From NCBI RefSeq assembly GCF_006738645.1, contig NZ_AP019700.1:3640001-3704000 (forward strand): a DNA stretch of 64,000 bases, in the 5' to 3' direction. A model generated the notes under the pieces. It ran no database searches and was not told the DNA's origin. It saw only the letters and a list, made by a program, of their open reading frames with translations. The position numbers were made by a program, and so were the translations under genes. Numbering within the stretch: the first letter of the stretch is position 1; each line of letters starts with the position of its first letter. Shown in pieces: positions 28,311 through 36,690 of this stretch. This DNA is from Stella humosa. Its GTDB lineage: Bacteria > Pseudomonadota > Alphaproteobacteria > ATCC43930 > Allostellaceae.

Positions 28311-29834
28311 TCAACCCTGGGCGGCGACGAAGGCCGTGAGGTCCGCCGCCAGGCCGCCGTCGTTGATGATGCGCGGCACCTTGTTCTGCCCGCCCAGGCG
28401 CCCGCGCCGCTTCATCCAGGCAGCGAAGGTGCCGGGCGGCACGGCCAGGACGACCGGCGCCGCCATCCCGGCCCGGTGGGCGCGATAGTCGTCGTTGAGG
28501 TCGGCCAGCGTCGCATCCAGCACCGTCGTGAAGCGCTCGACCGCCCCCGGCGACGGCAGCGTCGCGAACTCCACCACCCAGCGGTGGCCGCCGAGTGGCG
28601 TCGTATCGTCCGGGAAGACGGCCATCATCGAGAAGTCCGTCAGGTCGGCGTCGATCGCGAGCGCCGCATCGGTCGCCGCGCGCTCCACCTCCTCGCCGAT
28701 CAGGTGCTCGCCGAAGGCGGACATGCCGTAGGACGTCCGCCCCGTGATCAGCACCCGCGGCGGGTCGAGCGAGACGAGCCGCACGGTGTCGCCGATGACA
28801 TAGCCGAAGAGCCCGGCGCAGGTCGTCAGCACCAGGGCATAATCGACCCCCAGCTCGGCGTCGGCAACCCAGTGGCGGGAGGGCCGCGGGCTGTCCAGCT
28901 CGGCCACCGGGACGAACTCGAAGAAGAGGCCATGGTCGAGGTTCAGGCGCATCCCCTGCCCCGGCCCGCGGTCGGCCGCCGCGATGAAGCCCTCGCTGGC
29001 CGGATAGACCTCGCGCAGCTCTGCCGCGGTGCCGGCCAGCAGCGCCTCGAAACGCCGGCGATAGCCCTCGAAGCGCACGCCGCCATGGATCAGCAGGTCA
29101 AGGTCGGGATAGGGCCGGCCGTCAGCCCCTTGTTCCCGCCGCAGCGCTGCCACCCGGTCCAGCAGCATCAGCAGCCAGCTCGGCGTGCCGGTCAGCGCCC
29201 GGATCGGCTGCGAGAGGGATTCCCGCGCGATGCGCTCCAGCTTCTCCTCCCAGTCGGCCAGCAGGGCCAGTTCCGGCCCGGGAAAGGAGAAGGGCCGCGC
29301 CCAGGGCGGCAGGGTCCTGGCGGCGATGCCGCTGAGGTCGCCCGACAGCACGCCCGGCGCCTCCTCCACCAGGGCCGTGCTGCCGCCCAGCATCAGGCTG
29401 CGCCCGGCGAACATCCGGCTGGCCGGGCGGGCCGCCAGGTGGTGGACGACGGTGTCGAAGCCGGCGCGGACGTTCGACCGCCGCATCTCCGGCGTCAGCG
29501 GCAGGTACTTGGTGCGCCCCGCAGTGGTGCCGGAGCTGACGGCCAGGAAGGCGATCAGCCCGGGCCAGGAGACGTCGACCAGGCGGGGAAAGGCCGGCTC
29601 CCAGTAGTCGGTCCAGAACTGCTCGTAGCGGCGCAGCGGCACGGCCGCCTGGAACTCCGCCACGTCGGTCACGCCGGTGAAGCCATGATCGCGGCCGAAG
29701 CGGGTATGTTCGGCCCGCCGCAGCAGGCGCAGCAGTGTCCGGCGCTGGGTCGCAACCGGGTCCATCCGCGCGAGCTGGCGCCGCCGCAGCGCCGCCAGCG
29801 CCCGGAAGACCCGCGTCGCGTCCGGCCGCGCCAT
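28311..29834 (-). CDS. GH3 auxin-responsive-promoter family protein (acyl-adenylate enzyme)
   Basis: A 507-residue member of the ANL-related GH3 family. The ATP loop SSGTTAGRTKYLPLT lies near residue 95, followed by VYPASEGFIAA (motif II-like), GYVIGDTVRLVS (motif III-like) and LITGRTSYGMSAFGEHL. Plant GH3 enzymes conjugate carboxylic acids to amino acids; bacterial homologues are poorly characterised. Start at 29834 (MARPDATRVF) overlaps the upstream dienelactone-hydrolase-like gene as TGATG, so the two are translationally coupled. Substrate unknown. Confidence 0.85.
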   Translation of the reverse strand: MARPDATRVFRALAALRRRQLARMDPVATQRRTLLRLLRRAEHTRFGRDHGFTGVTDVAEFQAAVPLRRYEQFWTDYWEPAFPRLVDVSWPGLIAFLAVSSGTTAGRTKYLPLTPEMRRSNVRAGFDTVVHHLAARPASRMFAGRSLMLGGSTALVEEAPGVLSGDLSGIAARTLPPWARPFSFPGPELALLADWEEKLERIARESLSQPIRALTGTPSWLLMLLDRVAALRREQGADGRPYPDLDLLIHGGVRFEGYRRRFEALLAGTAAELREVYPASEGFIAAADRGPGQGMRLNLDHGLFFEFVPVAELDSPRPSRHWVADAELGVDYALVLTTCAGLFGYVIGDTVRLVSLDPPRVLITGRTSYGMSAFGEHLIGEEVERAATDAALAIDADLTDFSMMAVFPDDTTPLGGHRWVVEFATLPSPGAVERFTTVLDATLADLNDDYRAHRAGMAAPVVLAVPPGTFAAWMKRRGRLGGQNKVPRIINDGGLAADLTAFVAAQG

Positions 29835-30877
29835 CAGCCGCGCGGCCGGGCAAACACGCTGTTGAGGAAGTTGCCGACCTCCTGGTTGGAGCGCTCGCGC
29901 ACCGCGTCGTCGCGCCCCATCAGGTAGCCCTCGGAGCCGACGCAGAGCGCCAGCATCAGCTTGCGGGTGAAGGGGTTGGTCATCGGCACGCCGATGCCAT
30001 CGGTGCGCACCACCAGGTCGTTGTCGACGCGGAAGCCGCAGCCATCGAGCAGCCGGCCGATGCGCCGCGGGCCGGCCCAGTTGCCGTCCCACTGGTGATA
30101 GGCGCCGGGATAGACGACCGTGCGAACAGCCGACCCGCCGGCCCGCAACTCGTCGGCCAGCGCGTTGCAGCGCACCGGGTTCATTAGCTCGTCGCCATCG
30201 CCCCAGGCCATCAGCACCGGCGCGCCGGTCGTGCGCTCGTCGTCGAAAGTGGTGATGCAGGGGCCGTAGAAGGCGACATGGCCGGCAAAGCGCGTCGGCC
30301 CCAGCCCGAACCGCCCCGCCGCCCGGTCGGCGATGCCGGCATTGGCGGCGAAGATGCTGGACATGGCGCCATAGGAGAAGCCCCACAGCGCCACCCGGTC
30401 GGCGTCGATCTCCGGCCGCGCCTTCAGCCAGGCCAGCGTCGCATAGGCGTCCGCGATCGCCATGGTCTCGGTGATCTCGATGATGCGGTCGACGAAGCTG
30501 GTGGCCAGGTCGCGCCGGGCGGCAAAGACGTCGACCACGGCGGCGCCGATGCCCATGGCCGCCAACTGCCGGCCATAGGTCAGCTCGCGCGCGTCCAGCA
30601 CCCCGCCCGATCCGTGCAACAGGACGACCGCCGGCGCCTTGCGCCCGGGCGTGGCGCCGGCGGGCGGGAACCAGGTGACTTGCGCCTGCGCATCCGGCAC
30701 CTGCGGCCCGCCCAGGTCGCGCGGCACGAAGGGACTGCTGCTGGGAACGGTGACCGCCTGGCCCGCCATGGCGGGCGGCGCGTCTGGCCACCGCTCGGGC
30801 ACGGTGGGCGATGCCAGCGCGGCGAACGGCGCCACCGCGGCGAGGGCGAAGATCGAGGCACGGAGGCGGAACGGCAC
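29834..30877 (-). CDS. Secreted dienelactone-hydrolase-like alpha/beta hydrolase
   Basis: A 347-residue protein with a signal peptide (VPFRLRASIFALAAVAPF, cleaved near residue 21-23). The alpha/beta core shows VVLLHGSGGVLDARE, the nucleophile elbow GFSYGAMSS with catalytic serine, AWGDGDELMNP with the acid and AYHQWDGNW with the histidine. Start set at GTG 30877 because GGAG lies about 6 nt upstream and the signal peptide begins there; a longer frame to 30961 lacks both. Likely periplasmic carboxyl-ester or lactone hydrolase, coupled to the GH3-like gene by TGATG. Confidence 0.82.
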   Translation of the reverse strand: MPFRLRASIFALAAVAPFAALASPTVPERWPDAPPAMAGQAVTVPSSSPFVPRDLGGPQVPDAQAQVTWFPPAGATPGRKAPAVVLLHGSGGVLDARELTYGRQLAAMGIGAAVVDVFAARRDLATSFVDRIIEITETMAIADAYATLAWLKARPEIDADRVALWGFSYGAMSSIFAANAGIADRAAGRFGLGPTRFAGHVAFYGPCITTFDDERTTGAPVLMAWGDGDELMNPVRCNALADELRAGGSAVRTVVYPGAYHQWDGNWAGPRRIGRLLDGCGFRVDNDLVVRTDGIGVPMTNPFTRKLMLALCVGSEGYLMGRDDAVRERSNQEVGNFLNSVFARPRG

Positions 30878-31066
30878 GGTCTCTCCCCTGGTGTCGGGCC
30901 GCCCCGGTCGGGGCGGACGGCCGACTACAGATAGGAAGCCGCCGGCCGTCCCGCCCCTCAATTTTCCGCGAGCTAGTTAGGCGACAGTGCGCAATAGGAC
31001 GACGTTGGATCGACGCCGAAATTGGGACATTCGCATTTTTGGGCTCAACGTCCGAAGGCTGCCGCT
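30878..31066. other. Intergenic region at the downstream edge of the SPARTA operon
   Basis: 189 bp between the hydrolase start and the Argonaute stop. The part after 30960 is clearly less GC-rich than the genes to its left. I see no gene, no tRNA and no clear repeat of the opposite flank; the composition change near 30960 probably marks the left boundary of the acquired segment. Confidence 0.35.
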
Positions 31067-32587
31067 TCAGATGTAGTGCTTGAACGGCAGCGGGGGCAGA
31101 TCCTCGATGGGCGCGGCCGTCAGTATCTCGCCCACGTCGTCGGCGAAGCGCAGGGTCACCGGAATGCCGTCACCATAGATGCAGGCGTTGAAGTTGAGCT
31201 TCGTGAGCCCAAGAACATCCCGCATTACCTGCGTCAGGTCGCCCTCGCCACGGGTGATCTCGACCGAAAGCGGATTTGGCGCCTCTCGACCAGGATAAGT
31301 CTGCAGGTCGGGAATGAAACCCACAGTCCATAGGTAGCCCTTGCGCCGACTTATCGCTAGGGCAGTCCCGCGCAAGACCGGGCTGCGCGTTCGACGGTAG
31401 AGCTTGATCTCGCGCGTCGTCTGGATCCGCACCCCGACTAGGGTCGTCTCCGGGCCGACCGCGCTGCTGAATCCCTGCCACTCCGCGTCACTGAAATTCT
31501 GTTTGGCGTGGATGAAGAGCTCCTTTGGTGGACACCCGTGCCTATCCGTGTAGGCCTCCACCACGAGGCCTGCGATTTCCTTTGCCTTCGCTTCGTCGAG
31601 ATGAAATTCCAAGGTGGTGGGCGAGTACCAAGGCCCTACGGCCCCCTTGAAAACGACGCCGTCACCCGACCCCAAGAACATCTGAGCGCCGCAGCAAGCA
31701 TTTCCGGGCGCACCGTCCGCATCGGTTTTCTTGAAGACCAAGCCGATGTAACAGACATCCTCACGCACTCCCGCGAGGGCCCACGGTCGGCCGCCGGCCT
31801 TGAAGAAGGCGGTGGTGGACAGATTCCAAGCGACATTGGCCGGGTCTTGCAGCAGTCGCTGCTGCCCATTCTCGGCGTTCACGCCTTCTGGGTCTAGGGT
31901 CGATTCCCGAACTATCTGCAGCACGACCTTCTGGTCGAGGAGGCGCGCTTTAAGCTGGTTATGGAAATCGACCTCATAGCGATACGGCTCGGTGGCAATA
32001 TTGTCCTCAGCGAACAGGGAGGGTGCCCGAAGGAACCCCTTCGCCATCTTCGCCGAGAGACGCTCGGTCGTCGCTGTGCGTTCGGGAGTGGGGATGGTCG
32101 ACTTGGGTCGGCAAAACCTGTGTACCTCGTCCGGGATGACGACGAACCACACGGCTGGCACGCTGTCTTCCTCTCGAAGGAATTTGCGGATCGCACGGTC
32201 GAAGAGATCGACGGTCTTATAAACTCGCTCGTGGGCGTCAGAGATACGGACTGTGCTCGACAATGAGGGGCCCGAAAGTTCTATCGCCGCGACCGGCATC
32301 AGGGGCCACCGTGTCTTGAAGGCGGCTTCAAAGCCTGGGAATGCGAGGTGGTGCTGCTCGGCCCGGGCAGCCGGGATGTAGCCCGTAATTTTGCTGACCC
32401 ACAATTTGTACCGGGCGATTCCTTGGCGGGTGCCGATCACCCCGACCCGCATCTCCGCCGGCTTGCCTTCATCAATCATCGGGCCGAAGAGGAACAGGCC
32501 GTCCTTGGGATCGGGTAGTCTTTGGTCGTGACCAAACAACAACAGAGGCTCTTCGATCATCTGCAGGGCATGATCGTGCTCAGTCAT
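31067..32587 (-). CDS. Short prokaryotic Argonaute (MID + inactive PIWI) of a SPARTA system
   Basis: A 506-residue short pAgo without N or PAZ domains, the length expected for the Ago half of SPARTA systems. It opens with EEPLLLFG-x-D and DGLFLFGPM, typical of short pAgos. The MID domain spans about 90-270 and contains YEVDFHNQLKARLL (near residue 205) and QIVRESTL, the guide 5'-end pocket region. PIWI (about 275-500) lacks catalysis: the first aspartate position reads YIGLVF, and the usual HRDG-like segment reads FIHAKQNF (near residue 360). It therefore should bind a guide and target but not cut. Start at 32587 overlaps the TIR-APAZ gene end by 8 nt, giving a coupled two-gene operon. In known systems guide/target binding activates the TIR NADase. 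Confidence 0.9.
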   Translation of the reverse strand: MTEHDHALQMIEEPLLLFGHDQRLPDPKDGLFLFGPMIDEGKPAEMRVGVIGTRQGIARYKLWVSKITGYIPAARAEQHHLAFPGFEAAFKTRWPLMPVAAIELSGPSLSSTVRISDAHERVYKTVDLFDRAIRKFLREEDSVPAVWFVVIPDEVHRFCRPKSTIPTPERTATTERLSAKMAKGFLRAPSLFAEDNIATEPYRYEVDFHNQLKARLLDQKVVLQIVRESTLDPEGVNAENGQQRLLQDPANVAWNLSTTAFFKAGGRPWALAGVREDVCYIGLVFKKTDADGAPGNACCGAQMFLGSGDGVVFKGAVGPWYSPTTLEFHLDEAKAKEIAGLVVEAYTDRHGCPPKELFIHAKQNFSDAEWQGFSSAVGPETTLVGVRIQTTREIKLYRRTRSPVLRGTALAISRRKGYLWTVGFIPDLQTYPGREAPNPLSVEITRGEGDLTQVMRDVLGLTKLNFNACIYGDGIPVTLRFADDVGEILTAAPIEDLPPLPFKHYI

Positions 32588-34022
32588 TCTCGAGCTCCGC
32601 GGGTTCGCCCACAAGCAGATCCTCGCCGACCTCCACGGGAGGGTCAGTCGGCGTTTCGTCATCATCCCCGGTTGCGAGCGTCCGAGTCTTGACAAATGGG
32701 TCCGGACAAGTGATGGGAGAAGTAAAGAGAATTGGAAGAGACCCGACATACACTCGGGCAAAATCGCCCATTGGTAGGACGATCTGAAAGGCGTCGCCCC
32801 CAATCCACGTCGCGTAGGCCAGCAGGAGGTCGCGCCACTGATCATTCCACCAGTTGCGGCAAAATCCCCGCCGAAGCCTGTGCATCTTCTCCACGCTATC
32901 GAGAGGCGTCCGGCCGTCTTCCGAGAAGACAATGGTGGCCTTCATCACGAAGTGTGATTGCACGCCGATCACGGGCTTGGCGATGAACCCGAGATGCCAG
33001 TAGACGCTGCGCTTCTCGCTTCGCCCAACCATAGCCTTGCGCCGCCGCTTGCCGGTGTGATCGACGAAATGGGCCGTGTCCTTTTCGATCAGATGCCTAG
33101 GAAAGAACCAAGCGACGGAGTTGTCCGCCATCTCGAACGGCAGGAGCCCTTTGGCGGCCATGGTGTTGTTCCAACCCTGCCGAAGCATATTGACCACCAA
33201 ACGACGCGCATCTGCGCGGCGAACGGCCGGCATTGCAGGCGGCGTGCCGGCCAGCATGGCGTCGAGCGTCAGTAGGTAGTGACGTTCGATGTGTTGATCG
33301 GGCAGACCGAGCGCGAGATCGACCGCGTTCCCGAACGTCCCAACCAGTCGGTGATATGGAAACCAGGGGAGTCGGGTCCCAGCCATAAGGCCCTTCACGG
33401 CCGATTGGGGAACCCCGATCGAAAAGAGCGAGACCTCCTCCGGCATGGCCGTTATCGGAAGCCAATTCGACACGACCGTCTCCGGTTCGGCCACCGGCAT
33501 CTGCGTCGCCTCGAACCGCCGTGCGCACCAAGAGGCAACATCCGCCGACTGGATCGCGCCCTTCGGTACGCCGTCGCGTTCGAGAACCTCGAAGACTCGG
33601 GCGAGCGCTGGAGCCCAGCCTGTTGTGAAATCGATAGCGTTCTTGCGGGCGATGTTGGCCTTGAAGTCGGAGAACGGCACATCCTCGATCCGAACCGGGA
33701 GGACGAAGCGATCGACCTTGTCCGAGCGCTCGACCATGACGGCCAGATTGATCTCGTCCTTCACCCCCTCCTTCCGAAGCGCTGCATTCGAGACCACGAG
33801 AATAAACTTCGCCGTATGCCGGCGTATCGCATCCTCAATATCGTCCCAGAATACCTCCCCGCCGATCAAGCGAGTGATATCAGACCAGACCTCGTAGCCG
33901 GCGCTGGCGAGCTGCACTCCGAGCCAGCGAACAAAGTCGTTCTCCTCTGGGTTGGCATGGCTGATGAAGACGAGCCGACGCGCAGGTTGTGGAGACGATG
34001 ACTGTGTCGATGATGGACTCAC
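32580..34022 (-). CDS. TIR-APAZ protein (NADase effector of a SPARTA system)
   Basis: A 480-residue effector. N-terminal TIR domain (about 15-150): RLVFISHANPEENDFVRWLG, GYEVWSDI and FWDDIEDAIRRH, whose Glu63 is the likely NAD-hydrolysis residue, then FILVVSNAAL. The C-terminal APAZ domain (about 190-450), found only with short Argonautes, shows SVYWHLGFIAKPV and the hallmark RRGFCRNWWNDQWRDLLLA near residue 385. Starts at GTG 34022 with AGGA 7 nt upstream; a TTGACA at 34073-34078 (reverse strand) may be a -35 box but no good -10 follows. A short acidic tail (after about residue 450) overlaps the Ago gene. By family knowledge this kills the infected or plasmid-bearing cell by NAD depletion. 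Confidence 0.92.
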   Translation of the reverse strand: MSPSSTQSSSPQPARRLVFISHANPEENDFVRWLGVQLASAGYEVWSDITRLIGGEVFWDDIEDAIRRHTAKFILVVSNAALRKEGVKDEINLAVMVERSDKVDRFVLPVRIEDVPFSDFKANIARKNAIDFTTGWAPALARVFEVLERDGVPKGAIQSADVASWCARRFEATQMPVAEPETVVSNWLPITAMPEEVSLFSIGVPQSAVKGLMAGTRLPWFPYHRLVGTFGNAVDLALGLPDQHIERHYLLTLDAMLAGTPPAMPAVRRADARRLVVNMLRQGWNNTMAAKGLLPFEMADNSVAWFFPRHLIEKDTAHFVDHTGKRRRKAMVGRSEKRSVYWHLGFIAKPVIGVQSHFVMKATIVFSEDGRTPLDSVEKMHRLRRGFCRNWWNDQWRDLLLAYATWIGGDAFQIVLPMGDFARVYVGSLPILFTSPITCPDPFVKTRTLATGDDDETPTDPPVEVGEDLLVGEPAELEND

Positions 34023-34268
34023 TCGGAAATCCTAGCGTGATTCAGCGGAGGTTTCCTGTTTTGCTCCGGTATTGTCAAACGTCGATCACAAGGTATGCGA
34101 GAGATGTGTTTTAACCGCTGCACTTATCGCTAAGCTGGTGGGACGCTTATATGGCTTGACCTTCGGAGCTATCGAGAGCGCCCATTGAAATGGCCCGATG
34201 CTGCTCGCGCTCACGCCGCAAAATCACTTGTCCATTTGCATACTCCAAGAATGGCAGATGTCCGACCC
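34023..34268. other. AT-rich upstream region of the SPARTA operon
   Basis: Non-coding as far as I can see. A direct count gives 57 G+C of 120 bases at 34021-34140 and 63 of 120 at 34141-34260, against about 48 of 60 in a typical flanking gene line such as 36001-36060. It must hold the SPARTA promoter. This compositional break suggests foreign origin. Confidence 0.6.
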
Positions 34269-34524
34269 AGCGGGCTGTTGAAGAAGGTTCACGAGCGGCC
34301 TAGCCGACGTGCGGGCGCACGTTTTCGAGAAGGCGAGTGGTTCCACATCCGTTCGTCCACCCCCGGCGGACGAACCAGCGGAACATCAGATCGTACTACA
34401 GCCCTTCCATCAATTGACGCTCCGAGCGGAATGCAACGCCGGCAGCAGCATCGCCCGTCCAATCCCGAACGAGATGGAATCTCTCACCCAGCCGATAGGC
34501 CAGCGGGTCCTTCAACAGCCTGCT
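34269..34524 (-). mobile_element. Decayed IS5-family insertion-sequence relic with inverted ends
   Basis: The ends AGCGGGCTGTTGAAGAA (34269-34285) and, on the other strand, AGCAGGCTGTTGAAGGA (34508-34524) form a 17-bp inverted repeat with two differences. Inside, the reverse strand encodes broken pieces of an IS5-family transposase N-terminal region in shifting frames: GRAMLLPALHS, then ERQLMEGL (34399-34422), a TAG stop at 34396-34398, YDLMFRWFV, VDERMWNHS and FSKTCAR. These match the family pattern R-AMLLQA, ERQLMEQLDYNLLFRWFVG, W-HS-FSK-R. The catalytic DDE part is deleted, leaving a 256-bp MITE-sized remnant next to the SPARTA operon. Confidence 0.78.
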
Positions 34525-34527
34525 AGT

Positions 34528-35631
34528 CTAGCTGCGCGCCCGCAGCTCGGCCTGGGCGCGGGCGATGATCCCGGGATAGCGCTTGCCCGGATACATCGGC
34601 ATCTTGCCCAGCGAATCGAAGCCGGGAATGCCCTCCATGTGGCGGACCATGCGGTCGCGCATCGCCTGGTCGGGCAGTGGGCCGGTCAGCGCGCCCATGT
34701 TGTCGCGCAGATGGTCGGGATTGGTGGTGGCCGGCACCGCGCAGGTGATGGCCGGGTTCGAGATCACCCATTTCAGGAAGAACTGCGCCCAGGTCGTGGC
34801 GCCGAACTCCTTGGCGAAATCCGGCAGGGGCCGGCCCTCGACGATCTTGAACAGTCGCGCCTTCTCGAACGGCATGTTCACCAGCACCGCCGTGCCCTTC
34901 TCGGCCGCCGCCGGGATGATGCGCTCCTCGGCGACGCGGGTGTGGATCGAGTAGTGGACCTGAACGACGTCCAGCCCGCCGCGCTCCACCCACTGGGCCA
35001 TCGGCTCGAAATATTCGAGCTGGTGGTGCGAGACGCCCAGGTGGCGGATGCGGCCTTCCTTCTTCCACGCCATCATGATCGGCAGGATGACGTCGACATT
35101 GACCAGGCTATGGCACTGCATGGCGTCGATCTGCGAGCGCCACAGGCGCTGCATCGAGCGGTCGAGGCTGCGCTTGGCGTGGCTATCGTCGGCCAGGAAT
35201 TCCCCCGTCGACCAGACCTTGTTGGTGATGAAAAGCTGGTCGGCGATGCCCAACGTGGCGGCGAAATGGCCGAGATTGACCTCGCCCGTGCCATAGAGCG
35301 GCGAGGTGTCGACCAGCCGGCCGCCGGCCTCCCAGAACTGCTTGGTCACCTGGAACAGGTGCTCGCGCTTGTCGCCCGGCAGCAGGTCGAAGGTGAGATA
35401 GGTGCCGAGCCCGATCGCCGGCACCCGCTCGCCGGTGCGCGGGAAGGCGCGCGTGATCGCACCCTCGCGCAGCCAGCCTTCCGGCCGGACCTGCGCGGTT
35501 GCCGCCGGTGCCGGCGCCTGTGCCATCGCCCGGCCGATGCCCAGGGCGCCAACAGGGGCGGCCGCCGCGGCCACGCCCAGTCCAAGCCCACCCGCCATCA
35601 CGCTTCTGCGCGAGAACTGCCCCTGCTGCAT
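34528..35631 (-). CDS. Tat-exported aldo/keto-reductase-family protein
   Basis: A 367-residue protein. Its N-terminus has a twin-arginine signal (SRRSVMAGGLGLGVAAAAA), so it is probably folded in the cytoplasm and exported. The mature part is an AKR barrel: VPAIGLGTYLTFD, RLVDTSPLYGTGEVNLG (aspartate and tyrosine of the active site), LFITNKVWS (lysine) and QCHSLVNVD (histidine position). AKRs reduce aldehydes and ketones with NADPH; export of a pyridine-nucleotide enzyme is odd but seen in this subfamily. AAGGA precedes the ATG at 35631 by 7 nt. It begins the conserved genomic background right of the IS relic. Confidence 0.85.
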   Translation of the reverse strand: MQQGQFSRRSVMAGGLGLGVAAAAAPVGALGIGRAMAQAPAPAATAQVRPEGWLREGAITRAFPRTGERVPAIGLGTYLTFDLLPGDKREHLFQVTKQFWEAGGRLVDTSPLYGTGEVNLGHFAATLGIADQLFITNKVWSTGEFLADDSHAKRSLDRSMQRLWRSQIDAMQCHSLVNVDVILPIMMAWKKEGRIRHLGVSHHQLEYFEPMAQWVERGGLDVVQVHYSIHTRVAEERIIPAAAEKGTAVLVNMPFEKARLFKIVEGRPLPDFAKEFGATTWAQFFLKWVISNPAITCAVPATTNPDHLRDNMGALTGPLPDQAMRDRMVRHMEGIPGFDSLGKMPMYPGKRYPGIIARAQAELRARS

Positions 35632-35815
35632 GTTCCGTCCTTCCCTGCCGGCCGGGATCGCCCCGGCCCCCGTGGTGGCGCCAATATGACGGCGGCACGC
35701 GCCCGCGGCGCTTCCTTTCGTGATGCCATGCGCAGGATTCTGACAGGAATCCGCGCGGCGCGGCCCGATCCGTGCTCCTCTCGGGATGTCGCCGCCAAAG
35801 CGACCGGAGGGGCCG

Positions 35816-36673
35816 ATGGCGCAACGGGTGCTGGAACCGAGATCGCAGGGTTGGCGCAGCTTCGGCTGGGGCCAGGGCTCGTTCGACACCGCCCATCGCC
35901 CGCCGACGCCGCTGGTCGAGGGCACGATCCACACGCCCGACCACCTGGTCCTCGTCACCCTGCGCGGCGGCGCGCGAAGGATCGAGGTGAGCGCTGCCGG
36001 CGGCCACCGCTATGCCGGCCCCGACCGGCCGGGGGCCGTCTCCTTCGTGCCGGCCGACTGCGAACGCCGTCTGGTGCTGCGCGACGTGGCCACGGAGTGG
36101 GCCTCGATCGCGCTCGTCCCAGACGCCATTCCCGACCTGCTGGACGGCGACGGGCGGATGCTGGACCTGCCGGCCTTCAGCAATGGCGAGGACCCCTTCG
36201 TGGCTGGCATGGTGGGCGAGATGGCCCGCCTGCATGCGGCCGACGGGAATCTCCAGCCGCTCTATTGCGAGACCATGTCGCGGGCGCTGGCCTGCTATCT
36301 CGTGCGGCGCTACGGCACGCCGCGCCCGGCCGCCGCCACAGTCGCCTGGCACCTGCCGGCCTGGCGCCTGCGCCGCATCGAGGACTATGTCGAAGCCAAC
36401 CTCGCCGCCGACATCCGGGTGGCCGACCTGGCGCGGCTGGTCGGCCTGTCGGCCGGCCATCTGCACCGCGCCTTCCGGGCGACCACCGGAACGACGCCGC
36501 TGGAGTTCATCAACCGCCGCCGCATCCATCGCGCCAGCGCCATCCTGGCAACCGAGGGGCCGACCGTCGCCGAAGTCGCACTGCGGGTCGGCTTCCTCAG
36601 TCCCAGCCACTTCACCCGCACCTTCCGCCGGGTGACGGGCCGCGGCCCATCGGCCCGCCGGCCGGGTCCCTGA
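35816..36673 (+). CDS. AraC-family transcriptional regulator
   Basis: A 285-residue regulator divergent from the exported aldo/keto reductase, whose gene it may control. The C-terminal DNA-binding domain has both helix-turn-helix motifs: IRVADLARLVGLSAGHLHRA and VAEVALRVGFLSPSHFTRTF, ending with RRVTGRGPSARR. The N-terminal half is an unassigned sensor domain. Start at 35816 (MAQRVLEPRS) is backed by GGAGG 5-6 nt upstream; the earlier ATG at 35786 has none. Confidence 0.87.
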   Translation: MAQRVLEPRSQGWRSFGWGQGSFDTAHRPPTPLVEGTIHTPDHLVLVTLRGGARRIEVSAAGGHRYAGPDRPGAVSFVPADCERRLVLRDVATEWASIALVPDAIPDLLDGDGRMLDLPAFSNGEDPFVAGMVGEMARLHAADGNLQPLYCETMSRALACYLVRRYGTPRPAAATVAWHLPAWRLRRIEDYVEANLAADIRVADLARLVGLSAGHLHRAFRATTGTTPLEFINRRRIHRASAILATEGPTVAEVALRVGFLSPSHFTRTFRRVTGRGPSARRPGP

Positions 36674-36690
36674 ATGATCTGCCGCCGCCC

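Noticed and set aside
31961-32266. Small forward frames inside the Argonaute gene
   Set aside because: Antisense to a gene with clear family features, no ribosome sites and no recognisable product.
34185-34526. 113-codon forward frame across the SPARTA upstream region and IS relic
   Set aside because: Low-complexity translation, no ribosome site, and it overlaps transposase fragments that read on the other strand.
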